A stretch of 64,000 nt of DNA from JANXLS01 sp038227045 (GTDB lineage: Bacteria; Planctomycetota; SZUA-567; H5-PLA8). The translations under genes were made by a program, and so were the position numbers. Positions 43,307-51,224 of the stretch are shown here, one piece after another; position 1 is the stretch's first letter, and each line of letters starts with the position of its first letter. The stretch covers positions 1 through 64,000 of the forward strand of contig JBBRQD010000003.1 in assembly GCA_038227045.1 (NCBI GenBank), read 5' to 3'. The notes below the pieces were generated by a model, which searched no databases, was not told the DNA's origin, and saw only the letters and a program-made list of their open reading frames with translations.

Positions 43307-44209
43307 TTATGAAACCAGCAGTGTGAGCAGCGCGCGCTGCGCATGCAGGCGGTTTTCGGCCTGGTCGTAAACGACCGATTGCGGGCCGTCAATCACCGCG
43401 TCGGAGACCTCGTCGCCGCGGTGCGCGGGCAGACAATGCATGAAGATCGCTTTGGGCGCCTTGGCCATTAATTCGACATTGATTTGATAGGGCTGGAACG
43501 TCGCGCGGCGTTTGTGCGCTTCGTCTTCCTGGCCCATCGATGTCCACGTGTCCGTGTACACAACGTCGGCATCTTTGATCGCCTCGATGGGATCGTTGGA
43601 TAGCGTGATGCCGGAGGATTTCACGAAAGCAGCGGAGAACGTGTAGCCCGGCGGGCTGGAGACGCACAGTTGCGCGCCCACTTTTACCAGCGCTTGGGCG
43701 AGCGAGCGGCACACGTTGTTGCAATCGCCGACAAAAGCGACTTTGACCTTCTCGAGCCTCTTAAGCTTCTCGCGGATCGTCAGCAGGTCGCCGAGCGCTT
43801 GGCACGGGTGCTGCTTGTCGCTGAGTCCATTGATCACCGGTTTCGACGCGTGGCGCGCCATTTCCACGACCGTTTCGTCCTTGTACGTGCGCAGCACAAG
43901 CGCCTCAAGATAGCGGCACGAGACTTTCGCGAGATCGACGATGGCCTCGCGTTCGCCGATGCGTCCGCATTCCGGGCCCATGTAAACACTGTGCCCGCCG
44001 AGTTGAAAAACCGCCGTCTCGAAGCTCAAGCGCGTGCGCAGCGACGCCTTTTCGAAGAAAAGGCCCACCGCTTTGCCGGCCAAAACCGGTTTGTCGCGGT
44101 ACGTGGAAGGGTCCGCCTTTTGTTTGGTGGCGAGATCGAGGATGCCCAAAATATCGGCAGACGACACGTTATCCAACGATACAAAGTCTCTCATTTTGTG
44201 GCCGCTCAT
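43307..44209 (-). CDS. argF: Ornithine carbamoyltransferase
   Basis: Converts ornithine and carbamoyl phosphate to citrulline in arginine synthesis. The 300-residue protein shows FEKASLRTRLSFETAVFQLG near residue 55 (carbamoyl-phosphate site S-x-R-T-R), DKQHPCQALGDLLTI near residue 130, the VGDCNNVCRSLAQAL turn near residue 155 and IFMHCLPAHRGDEV near residue 265 with the ornithine-site Cys. AGGA lies about six bases before the ATG. It is the last gene of the argJ-argB-argD-argF cluster. Confidence 0.95.
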   Translation of the reverse strand: MSGHKMRDFVSLDNVSSADILGILDLATKQKADPSTYRDKPVLAGKAVGLFFEKASLRTRLSFETAVFQLGGHSVYMGPECGRIGEREAIVDLAKVSCRYLEALVLRTYKDETVVEMARHASKPVINGLSDKQHPCQALGDLLTIREKLKRLEKVKVAFVGDCNNVCRSLAQALVKVGAQLCVSSPPGYTFSAAFVKSSGITLSNDPIEAIKDADVVYTDTWTSMGQEDEAHKRRATFQPYQINVELMAKAPKAIFMHCLPAHRGDEVSDAVIDGPQSVVYDQAENRLHAQRALLTLLVS

Positions 44210-44247
44210 AAAGAAATCCTGACTTCAAAAAACGACTGAAATACATT

Positions 44248-44314
44248 CCAGAGCCGCGCACGTCAGTAAGCGGCTTTATTTTCCTGGGCCGCTTACTCAC
44301 GTGCGCGGCTCCGG
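44248..44314. repeat. CCAGAGCCGCGCACG inverted repeat (copy 1), overlaps the argD stop
   Basis: Arms 44248-44274 and 44288-44314 pair over 27 bases (CCAGAGCCGCGCACGTCAGT... with its complement). The right arm encodes the last five residues of ArgD (PEPRT) and its TGA. The other copy is at 47899-47965. Confidence 0.9.
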
Positions 44315-45511
44315 CTGTCCCACCACTTTCGAAATAATCGCCAAACCTTCGTCCAATTCCTCGCACGTGACGTTCATCGCCGGCAACAGGCGCAGCGTCG
44401 TGTCGTGCGTGACATTGGCCAGCAAACCTTCTTCCTGGCAGCGTGTGTAAATCGGCTTGGCCGGGAAATTGAAATCGATGCCAGCCATCAACCCGATCTG
44501 ACGAATTTCGTTGATCTTTCCGGTATGTTTCGCGCGCAGGTTTTCGAGCAGGCCGGCCAGATGCAGCGAAACAGTCCGCACATGTTCGAGCAGCTTTTCC
44601 GCTTCGATCGTTTCAATAACCGCCAGCCCCGCCGCGCATGCCAGCGAATTGCCGCCAAATGTCGAGCCGTGCGTGCCGGGAACCATTTCTTTCGCCACCG
44701 ATCCTTTCGCCAGCATCGCGCCAATCGGAAATCCGCCGCCCAGCGCCTTCGCAAGCCAGAGGATGTCCGGCGCGGGCGCCTTGAGCGTCTGATACGCATA
44801 CCAGTCGCCCGTGCGTCCCATGCCGCATTGAACTTCATCGTACATCAGCAGCGCGCCGTTCTTGTCGCATAGCGCGCGCGCCGCGTGCAGATACTCCGCC
44901 GTCGCGGGAAAAATGCCGCCTTCGCCCTGAATGGGTTCGACCATGAAGCCGGCCACGTCGTCATCGAACGCTTTTTCGAGCGCCGCACTGTCGTTCAGCG
45001 GCACATAACTGAATCCGGGCAGCAGCGGGCCGCAACCTTTTTGCAGCGCGGCTTGTCCCGTCGCGGAGAGCCCTCCGTACGAACGTCCGTGAAAGCCATT
45101 CACCGTGCTGATGATCTTCCACTTGCCGCCGTTGCGCTTGCCCCAAAGCCGCGCAAGCTTGATCGCCGCTTCGCTTGCCTCCGTTCCCGAGTTGCAGAAA
45201 AACGCACGAGCGGAATCGACACCGGTCAATTTTCCAACGAGCGCCTTGGCCAGCAGAGCCTGATTCTCCCACAGATAGTTGTTGTGGACATGCATCAATT
45301 GAGCGGCTTGCTTTTGCACGGCCGCCACAACCCGCGCCGGGCAATGCCCGAGTCCGTTCACGCCAAGTCCGGGCAGCAGATCCAGGTAACGCTTCCCGTT
45401 CGCATCCCACACACGCGAACCCTCGCCGCGCACGATCGCAATCGGCGCGCGGCCATAGTTTTGGAAGACGTATTGATTGTAAAGCGCCTGGACATCGTCA
45501 TTGCTGGACAT
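44297..45511 (-). CDS. argD: Acetylornithine aminotransferase
   Basis: PLP enzyme that transaminates N-acetylglutamate semialdehyde. The 404-residue protein shows NQYVFQNYGRAPIAIVRGEG at the N-terminus, ARAFFCNSGTEASEAAIKLA near residue 100, FHGRSYGGLSATGQ near residue 140, GALLMYDEVQCGMGRTG near residue 220 and the PLP lysine in DILWLAKALGGGFPIGA near residue 255. ATG 45511 is preferred to 45565 because GAGG lies six bases upstream. Between argB and argF; its 3' end lies inside an inverted repeat. Confidence 0.95.
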   Translation of the reverse strand: MSSNDDVQALYNQYVFQNYGRAPIAIVRGEGSRVWDANGKRYLDLLPGLGVNGLGHCPARVVAAVQKQAAQLMHVHNNYLWENQALLAKALVGKLTGVDSARAFFCNSGTEASEAAIKLARLWGKRNGGKWKIISTVNGFHGRSYGGLSATGQAALQKGCGPLLPGFSYVPLNDSAALEKAFDDDVAGFMVEPIQGEGGIFPATAEYLHAARALCDKNGALLMYDEVQCGMGRTGDWYAYQTLKAPAPDILWLAKALGGGFPIGAMLAKGSVAKEMVPGTHGSTFGGNSLACAAGLAVIETIEAEKLLEHVRTVSLHLAGLLENLRAKHTGKINEIRQIGLMAGIDFNFPAKPIYTRCQEEGLLANVTHDTTLRLLPAMNVTCEELDEGLAIISKVVGQPEPRT

Positions 45512-45563
45512 GGGAACCTCGCTTGGATCCTCTATGAAAAACCGTTCTCCACCACCTAAAAAC

Positions 45564-45606
45564 ATTCGCGGTAATCCGCGTTAATTCGCGTTCATCCGCG
45601 ATTAAG
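45564..45606. repeat. ATCCGCG octamer repeat (copy 2)
   Basis: CATTCGCGGTAATCCGCGTT and TTCATCCGCGATTAAG are the same short-period text as at 37001-37042. It sits in the gap between argD and argB. Confidence 0.8.
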
Positions 45607-45629
45607 TTAAGATACCCGCTACCAAGGCG

Positions 45630-46496
45630 CTACATCCGAATCTCCGTGCCGATCCCTTCCGGCGTGAAGATTTCAAGCAGCAGCGAATGCTGCTGCAACC
45701 CCGAAATGACGTGCGTTTTTTTGACGCCGTTTTTCAATGCGTCCATGCACGCTTCGATCTTCGGAATCATCCCGCCGACGATCACGTTGGACTTGATTAA
45801 TTCGTCGCAATCGGCCAGCGTCGCGCTTGAAATCAACGTCTCCGGATTGTTCTTGTCGCGCAGAATGCCGGGAACATTCGACAAGTAAACCAGCTTCTCC
45901 GCCTTCAATTCGGCGGCGATTTTCCACGCGACGGAGTCGGCGTTGACGTTGAACAAATGCATGTCGGAACCGCGCGCGATCGGCGCCACGACCGGGATGA
46001 TTCCGCCCACCAACATGCGGTGCGCCAGTTCGGTGTCGGAGGAATCGATCTCGCCAACGTAGCCGAGATCCATCGCGGGATCTTCATCGAAAATTTTCTT
46101 GTGGCAGCGCAGATAGCCGGAACCGCGGCCGTTCAACGGGATCGCTTTGCCGCCTTCTTTTTCGATCAGGCGGACGACGTTCGCGCTGATTTCGTCGATC
46201 AACACGTGCTGCGCGATATCGAGCGTCGCTTCGTCGGTGACGCGGCGCCCCTTGACGAAATTCGGCTGCATCCCGCGCCGCTCCATTTCTTCCGTAATGC
46301 GCGGCCCGCCGCCGTGAACGAGGATCGGCCAGATGCCGACCTGCTCCAGAAACACGACATCGCGCACCACGGACGGCAGAATGCTCTCGTCGGTCATGGT
46401 GCTGCCGCCGATCTTGATCACCACATACTTGCGGTCGTACGCCTTCAAATAAGGCAGCGCTTGAAGGAAAACTCTGGCTTTGTCGAGCGCGTTCAT
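45630..46496 (-). CDS. argB: Acetylglutamate kinase
   Basis: Phosphorylates N-acetylglutamate with ATP. The 288-residue protein has KYVVIKIGGSTMTDESI near residue 23 (ATP phosphate loop), ILVHGGGPRITEEMERRG near residue 55, GLNGRGSGYLRC-like text with LVYLSNVPGILRDKNNPET near residue 195 and VGGMIPKIEACMDALKNGV near residue 240. GGAG lies nine to ten bases before the ATG. Second gene of the arginine cluster. Confidence 0.95.
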   Translation of the reverse strand: MNALDKARVFLQALPYLKAYDRKYVVIKIGGSTMTDESILPSVVRDVVFLEQVGIWPILVHGGGPRITEEMERRGMQPNFVKGRRVTDEATLDIAQHVLIDEISANVVRLIEKEGGKAIPLNGRGSGYLRCHKKIFDEDPAMDLGYVGEIDSSDTELAHRMLVGGIIPVVAPIARGSDMHLFNVNADSVAWKIAAELKAEKLVYLSNVPGILRDKNNPETLISSATLADCDELIKSNVIVGGMIPKIEACMDALKNGVKKTHVISGLQQHSLLLEIFTPEGIGTEIRM

Positions 46497-46523
46497 AAAT
46501 CAAAAATCTCCATTGCTTCGTTC

Positions 46524-46586
46524 GGAGTTCAGCCTTTAGGCTGCCTGAATGAAATCAACTATCGTGCAGCCTAAAGGCTGAACTCC
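46524..46586. repeat. Perfect inverted repeat within the arg cluster
   Basis: Arms 46524-46544 (GGAGTTCAGCCTTTAGGCTG...) and 46566-46586 are exact reverse complements over 21 bases around a 21-base loop. It lies between the argJ stop and the argB start, so the argJ-argB transcript, if any, would contain this hairpin. Confidence 0.85.
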
Positions 46587-46591
46587 AAGCC

Positions 46592-47863
46592 TCAGGTATG
46601 GTAATCCGCGTTGATCGTAATGTATCCGTGCGTGAAATCGCAGGTGTAAAATTTCGCGCGGCCCGGGCCGTCGCCGACCAACAGCACGAGGCTCGTTTCG
46701 CGCGGCTTCAATGCGGCGGATGCGGCAGTCTTGTCGAATGCCGCGGGTTCTCCGTTGCGGAACAATTCGGTGCCATTGACCGTCAGCGATGTGTCCAGCG
46801 GGTTAAACGCTATCCCAGCGCGCCCGGCGGCGCAAACGATGCGGCCCCAGTTCGGATCGTTGCCCGCGATAGCCGTTTTCACCAGCGGCGATTCGGCGAT
46901 CGTGCGCGCGATTTTCTTCGCGTCATCGTCCGACTTCGTTCCGCCGACGTAGACTGTAATCGTGTGCGTCGCGCCTTCGCCATCAGCCGCGATCTGTTTG
47001 GAGAGGCTGTCGCAGACGGCATAAAGTGCCACGCGAAAAGCGTGATAATCCGTGCCGCTCGTTTTCGAAACAATCGTGTTTCCAGCTTTGCCCGACGCCA
47101 GCACAACGATGCTGTCATTCGTCGAGGTGTCGCCATCGACGGTGACGCAATTAAAAGTGTCATCGACAATTTCAGAAAGGCATAATTGCAGTACGGCCGG
47201 CGCAATCTTCGCGTCGGTGGCAACAAAGCCGAGCATCGTCGCCATGTTCGGCGCAATCATGCCCGAGCCTTTACAGGCGCCGGCAATCGAGACCGTTTTC
47301 CCGCCAACAGTGCAGCGCACACTCGCCGTCTTGGGAACGAGATCGGTGGTCATGATGCCGCGCGCGAAATCGCCGGTGCAGACCTTTTTTGCGACAAGAT
47401 CGGTTGCGCCTTCGATGCCGGCCGCCACTTTGTCCATCGGCATTTTGCGCCCGATGATGCCCGTCGAAAACACCAGAACTTGTTCAGTGCGGCAATCGAT
47501 ACCGGCGGCGGTGAGCACAGCCATTGACAGCGCATCCGCAACGCCCTGCTCGCCGGTGCATGCGTTGGCGTTGCCGGCATTAATGATCAGCGCGCGCGTC
47601 AGTCCTTTGCTTTTCTTGAGATGCGAGCGGCAGAGCGTGACTGGCGCGGCGCAAACGCGATTCTTCGTGAACGCGCCGGCCGTCGCGGCAAGCGTCTCAC
47701 AGACAACCAGCGCCAAATCGTGCGGCTTTCCCTTGGCGGTCTTCAGCCCGCAATGCAGCGTGGCGGTGCGAAAGCCCGGGACATCGTGAATCAGCCCTTT
47801 CCACGGAACACACGATGCTTCGGCGGCAGATGCCGATGCTTTAAATGCTTTTGTCGCGGCCAT
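46592..47863 (-). CDS. argJ: Bifunctional ornithine acetyltransferase / N-acetylglutamate synthase
   Basis: Recycles the acetyl group in arginine synthesis. The 423-residue protein is processed between Ala and Thr to release the active Thr; the site is visible in GSGMIAPNMATMLGFVATD near residue 185. Other motifs are FTKNRVCAAPVTLCRSHL near residue 70, INAGNANACTGEQG near residue 105 and TVDGDTSTNDSIVVLASG near residue 230. ATG 47863 has GAGG five bases upstream; the long open frame further upstream is not family-like. First gene of argJ-argB-argD-argF; no argC was seen in the window. Confidence 0.95.
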   Translation of the reverse strand: MAATKAFKASASAAEASCVPWKGLIHDVPGFRTATLHCGLKTAKGKPHDLALVVCETLAATAGAFTKNRVCAAPVTLCRSHLKKSKGLTRALIINAGNANACTGEQGVADALSMAVLTAAGIDCRTEQVLVFSTGIIGRKMPMDKVAAGIEGATDLVAKKVCTGDFARGIMTTDLVPKTASVRCTVGGKTVSIAGACKGSGMIAPNMATMLGFVATDAKIAPAVLQLCLSEIVDDTFNCVTVDGDTSTNDSIVVLASGKAGNTIVSKTSGTDYHAFRVALYAVCDSLSKQIAADGEGATHTITVYVGGTKSDDDAKKIARTIAESPLVKTAIAGNDPNWGRIVCAAGRAGIAFNPLDTSLTVNGTELFRNGEPAAFDKTAASAALKPRETSLVLLVGDGPGRAKFYTCDFTHGYITINADYHT

Positions 47864-48265
47864 GTTGTCCTCGATCAACCCAATTTTGAATCCGCACGCC
47901 AGAGCCGCGCACGTCAATAAGCGGCCGAGCAAGATAAAGCCGCTTACTGACGTGCGCGGCCCTGGTAAAACTAAAAAATCAAAACAACCGACCCGACCCT
48001 GGAACCGAACCAAGGGCGGTTCGTAATGACGAAATGAAGCAGGTGTCCCAAACTCTGTACTATTTAAGGGGAGGGAACTCCAGAAGACTTTACCGCATTC
48101 TTCACCTGTTTCAAGATATAACCGGCCGGTTTTGACCCGAAAGCTGCACACGTGCGTCTCGTTTTCATCCAAACCCGAAGTATCGGTTCTATTTACAGTA
48201 AGATTTCAATTCTTAATTCTTACTTATATTGTGGAGGCGGTCGTCATCAACGGGAGACACTCATC
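47864..48265. other. Divergent intergenic region upstream of argJ and the HzsA-related gene
   Basis: Apart from the inverted repeat at 47899-47965 there is no gene. The region must contain the arg promoter and the promoter of the HzsA-related gene; a TATATT at about 48231 is a possible -10 but has no clear -35. No ArgR box was recognised. Confidence 0.5.
47899..47965. repeat. CCAGAGCCGCGCACG inverted repeat (copy 2)
   Basis: Arms 47899-47925 and 47939-47965 pair over 27 bases and have nearly the same sequence as copy 1 at 44248-44314 (one arm base A instead of G). It lies 36 bases upstream of the argJ start, so the two copies enclose argJ, argB and argD. Confidence 0.9.
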
Positions 48266-51202
48266 ATGTTGCAGCGCACTGTGGGAGCTATCATGCTCCT
48301 CGCCGTCTCGGCATTTTTGCAATCCGCTCACGCGGCGACTCCGGCGAATCCCATTCTATTCGTAACGCAAGTTCCCGTTCCGGCCGATTTCAATACCGTC
48401 GCGTCGGTCTTCGGAAATCATCTCCCCGATCCCAGCGTCGCCACGCGCGGCGGCGATCTGTGGATTCGCTATCCGGACGGAACGCTGAAGAATCTTACTG
48501 CCGCCGCCGGATTCGGTTCGCCCGGAGCCATGCAGGACGCAAAGAGCATCGCGGTGCGCGAACCCTCAGTTCACTGGAGCGGCACGAAAGCGCTCTTCAG
48601 CATGGTCGTCGGTTCTCCGGCGGCCTTGTTCGATTACACGTACAGTGGAGTCTGGCAGATTTACGAAATCACTGGAATGGGCCAGGGACAAACACCCGTC
48701 ATCACGAAAGTCCCCAACCAGCCCGCCGGGTTCAACAACATCAGTCCGCTATACGGGACTGATGAGCGCGTGCTATTCACCAGTGATCGTCCGCGAAACG
48801 GCGCAGCGCATCTGTATCCGCAGCGCGACGAATACGAATTCGCCCCGACGATCACGGGCGTCTGGAGCCTCGACCCGGTGGCAGGAGGCCTGTTCCTGAT
48901 GACGCACGATCCGTCGGGTTCCTTTACGCCGACCCTCGACAGTTTCGGGCGGGTGATTTTCACGCGCTGGGATCATCTGCAGCGCGATCAGGAAGCCGAT
49001 GAGGACGCGGACGCCAATTTGCAGACCCCCGGAACGACCGTTTTTGGCACCATGAATTTCGCCGACGAATCGGCGAACGCGGCGCAATTGCCGAGGCTGG
49101 AGGAACTCTTCCCCGAACCGCGCGGCTCGCGCGCGGATTTGCTCGCCGGCACTAATCTCGTCGGCCATACATTCAACCAGTTTTTTCCATGGATGATCAA
49201 CGAGGACGGGACCGGTGAGGAGACGATCAACCACGTCGGCCGGCACGAACTCTTCGACTACATGGCGCTGAGTCTGAACGACGATCCCAATCTGCAATAT
49301 TTCTCTCCGCCCGCCAATCGAGTCAACAAGAACCGCATCGATAACTTTTTGCAGATCAGGGAAGACCCCCAGCATCCCGGCACCTATTACGGAATCGACG
49401 CGCCGGAGTTTTCCACCCATGCCGCCGGACAGATTGCGACGCTGGTTGGTCCGGCGGGAATGGACGCGGACCTGATGTACATCACCTACATCACCCCGCG
49501 CGCAACGCATGATTCCAACCTCGATACCGATCCGGCAGACCCTGCCAGCACCGGCCACTACCGCAATCCGCTGCCGCTCACCGACGGCACACTGCTGGCC
49601 GTGCACTCGCCCGAAACGCGCGCCGACAAGAACGACGGCAGCACCGCCGCGCCAACGACGCGTTACGATTTTCGCATCAAGACAATGACCGCGTCTGGCC
49701 AGTATTTCGCGGCTGGGCCGCCGCTAATGCCCAGTTTCACGAAGACGATTCAATACTATTCACCAGACGTGCTCGTGACCTACACCGGTTCGCTCTGGGA
49801 ACTTTATCCCGTCGAAGTGGTCGCGCGAACCAAGCCGGTGAAGCCCCCCGACGTGATCCCGCCACCCGAACAAAATGTCTTTAACGAAGAGACCGTCGAT
49901 CTTGCAGGGTTGCGCGGCTATCTGACGCAAAACAACCTGGCGTTGATCATCAGCCGCAACCTGACCACGCGCGACAGAGCTGACAAGCAGCAGCCGTACG
50001 ATCTGCGCATCACCGGCACGAATACGCAGGACACGCCGGTCCCCGGAAAAATCTACGACATCTCGCACCTTCAGCTCTTTCAAGCGGACCAGTTGCGCGG
50101 CTACACCGGCGGAGGAAACACGGTGCGGCCGGGGCGGCGCGTGCTGGCCACGCCGATGCACGACGCCGCTGGTCAAAACCCGGCGGACCCCAGCGGTCCG
50201 CCCGGCAGCGTGCTGCTCGGCACCGACGGATCGATGGCCGCGTTCGTGCCGGCGAACCGCGCGATGACCTGGCAGACAACCGCGCCCGACGGCACGCCGG
50301 TGGTTCGCGAGCGCTACTGGCTTTCATTCCAGCCCGGCGAGATTCGTACCTGCACGTCATGCCACGGCATCAACACCGCCGACCAGTCCAATCAAGCCGT
50401 GCCACAGAACAAACCCGAAGCGCTCCGCACACTGATGCAATATTGGAAGAGCGGCGTCGCAAACAACCCCGCGCCGGTCATTTCAAGCGGGCCCAGCGCC
50501 GCGCCAAATCCCGCGCAAACCGGGCAAAGCGTGACATTCTCCGCGGCTGCAACCGGCACGGGCACGGTGATTTATTCGTGGAGTTTCGGCGACGGAACGC
50601 CGACGAAATCGGGCGCGAGCGTCAACCACATCTACAACGCGGCGGGCGTCTACAGCGCCACGGTCACCTTCGCGGACGGTGGCGGAAAATCGGGCAACGC
50701 GTCGATGCTCGTTACCGTCACTGCGGCGACACCGGGCGGTGGTGGCGGGGGTGGAGGATCGGGAACTCCCGGCGTATTGACACCGACTAGATCTCAACTT
50801 CGATTCAATTTCAAAAAGGCCAACAGCGATTCGTTCACGCTGACCGGCACAGCCCTGCTGCCCGCCGACTTCAAACTGGACAATCAAACCGGAAAAGTCA
50901 CACTCGGCGCATTCAGCGCCACGGCGAACTTGAAGGGCACGCACGGCGGGAACACCAGGATTCAACTGCGTCTCCCGCACAAAAAGAGCACGGGAAACGT
51001 TCTTTGGAACGTCTCCCTGACGCTAAAAAATCAGGCGCTCTTTAGTTTGATGAACGTGCCAGGATTCACCAATGCAAATGTGTCACCGCCGATAACGGTC
51101 GTGCTGCCGGTGACATTGAGTGTAAACAGCACCGACTTCCAAGCAAGCCTGTCGCTGCAATACAGCGCGAAGCTGGGAATAATGGGCAAGGGAAAGAAAT
51201 AG
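48266..51202 (+). CDS. HzsA-related secreted protein with haem site, PKD domain and shared C-terminal domain
   Basis: Exported protein of 978 residues with signal peptide (MLQRTVGAIMLLAVSAFLQS). The first 690 residues resemble the hydrazine-synthase-alpha-related family of unknown function (FNTVASVFGNHLPDPSVATR, LWIRYPDGTLKNLTAAAG near residues 50-80). A c-type haem motif CTSCH is near residue 695. A PKD domain (YSWSFGDGTPTKSG) covers about 740-823, a poly-Gly linker follows, and residues about 837-978 are the C-terminal domain shared with the proteins at 15907 and 24650. ATG 48266 is used because GGGAG lies ten bases upstream. A haem redox role is inferred; hydrazine synthesis is not claimed. 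Confidence 0.8.
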   Translation: MLQRTVGAIMLLAVSAFLQSAHAATPANPILFVTQVPVPADFNTVASVFGNHLPDPSVATRGGDLWIRYPDGTLKNLTAAAGFGSPGAMQDAKSIAVREPSVHWSGTKALFSMVVGSPAALFDYTYSGVWQIYEITGMGQGQTPVITKVPNQPAGFNNISPLYGTDERVLFTSDRPRNGAAHLYPQRDEYEFAPTITGVWSLDPVAGGLFLMTHDPSGSFTPTLDSFGRVIFTRWDHLQRDQEADEDADANLQTPGTTVFGTMNFADESANAAQLPRLEELFPEPRGSRADLLAGTNLVGHTFNQFFPWMINEDGTGEETINHVGRHELFDYMALSLNDDPNLQYFSPPANRVNKNRIDNFLQIREDPQHPGTYYGIDAPEFSTHAAGQIATLVGPAGMDADLMYITYITPRATHDSNLDTDPADPASTGHYRNPLPLTDGTLLAVHSPETRADKNDGSTAAPTTRYDFRIKTMTASGQYFAAGPPLMPSFTKTIQYYSPDVLVTYTGSLWELYPVEVVARTKPVKPPDVIPPPEQNVFNEETVDLAGLRGYLTQNNLALIISRNLTTRDRADKQQPYDLRITGTNTQDTPVPGKIYDISHLQLFQADQLRGYTGGGNTVRPGRRVLATPMHDAAGQNPADPSGPPGSVLLGTDGSMAAFVPANRAMTWQTTAPDGTPVVRERYWLSFQPGEIRTCTSCHGINTADQSNQAVPQNKPEALRTLMQYWKSGVANNPAPVISSGPSAAPNPAQTGQSVTFSAAATGTGTVIYSWSFGDGTPTKSGASVNHIYNAAGVYSATVTFADGGGKSGNASMLVTVTAATPGGGGGGGGSGTPGVLTPTRSQLRFNFKKANSDSFTLTGTALLPADFKLDNQTGKVTLGAFSATANLKGTHGGNTRIQLRLPHKKSTGNVLWNVSLTLKNQALFSLMNVPGFTNANVSPPITVVLPVTLSVNSTDFQASLSLQYSAKLGIMGKGKK

Positions 51203-51224
51203 AAGTCGCGAATCATCAACGCCC

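Noticed and set aside
47864..48172. N-terminal extension of argJ by 103 codons
   Set aside because: The extension covers the inverted repeat and intergenic DNA; the family start and a ribosome site are at 47863.
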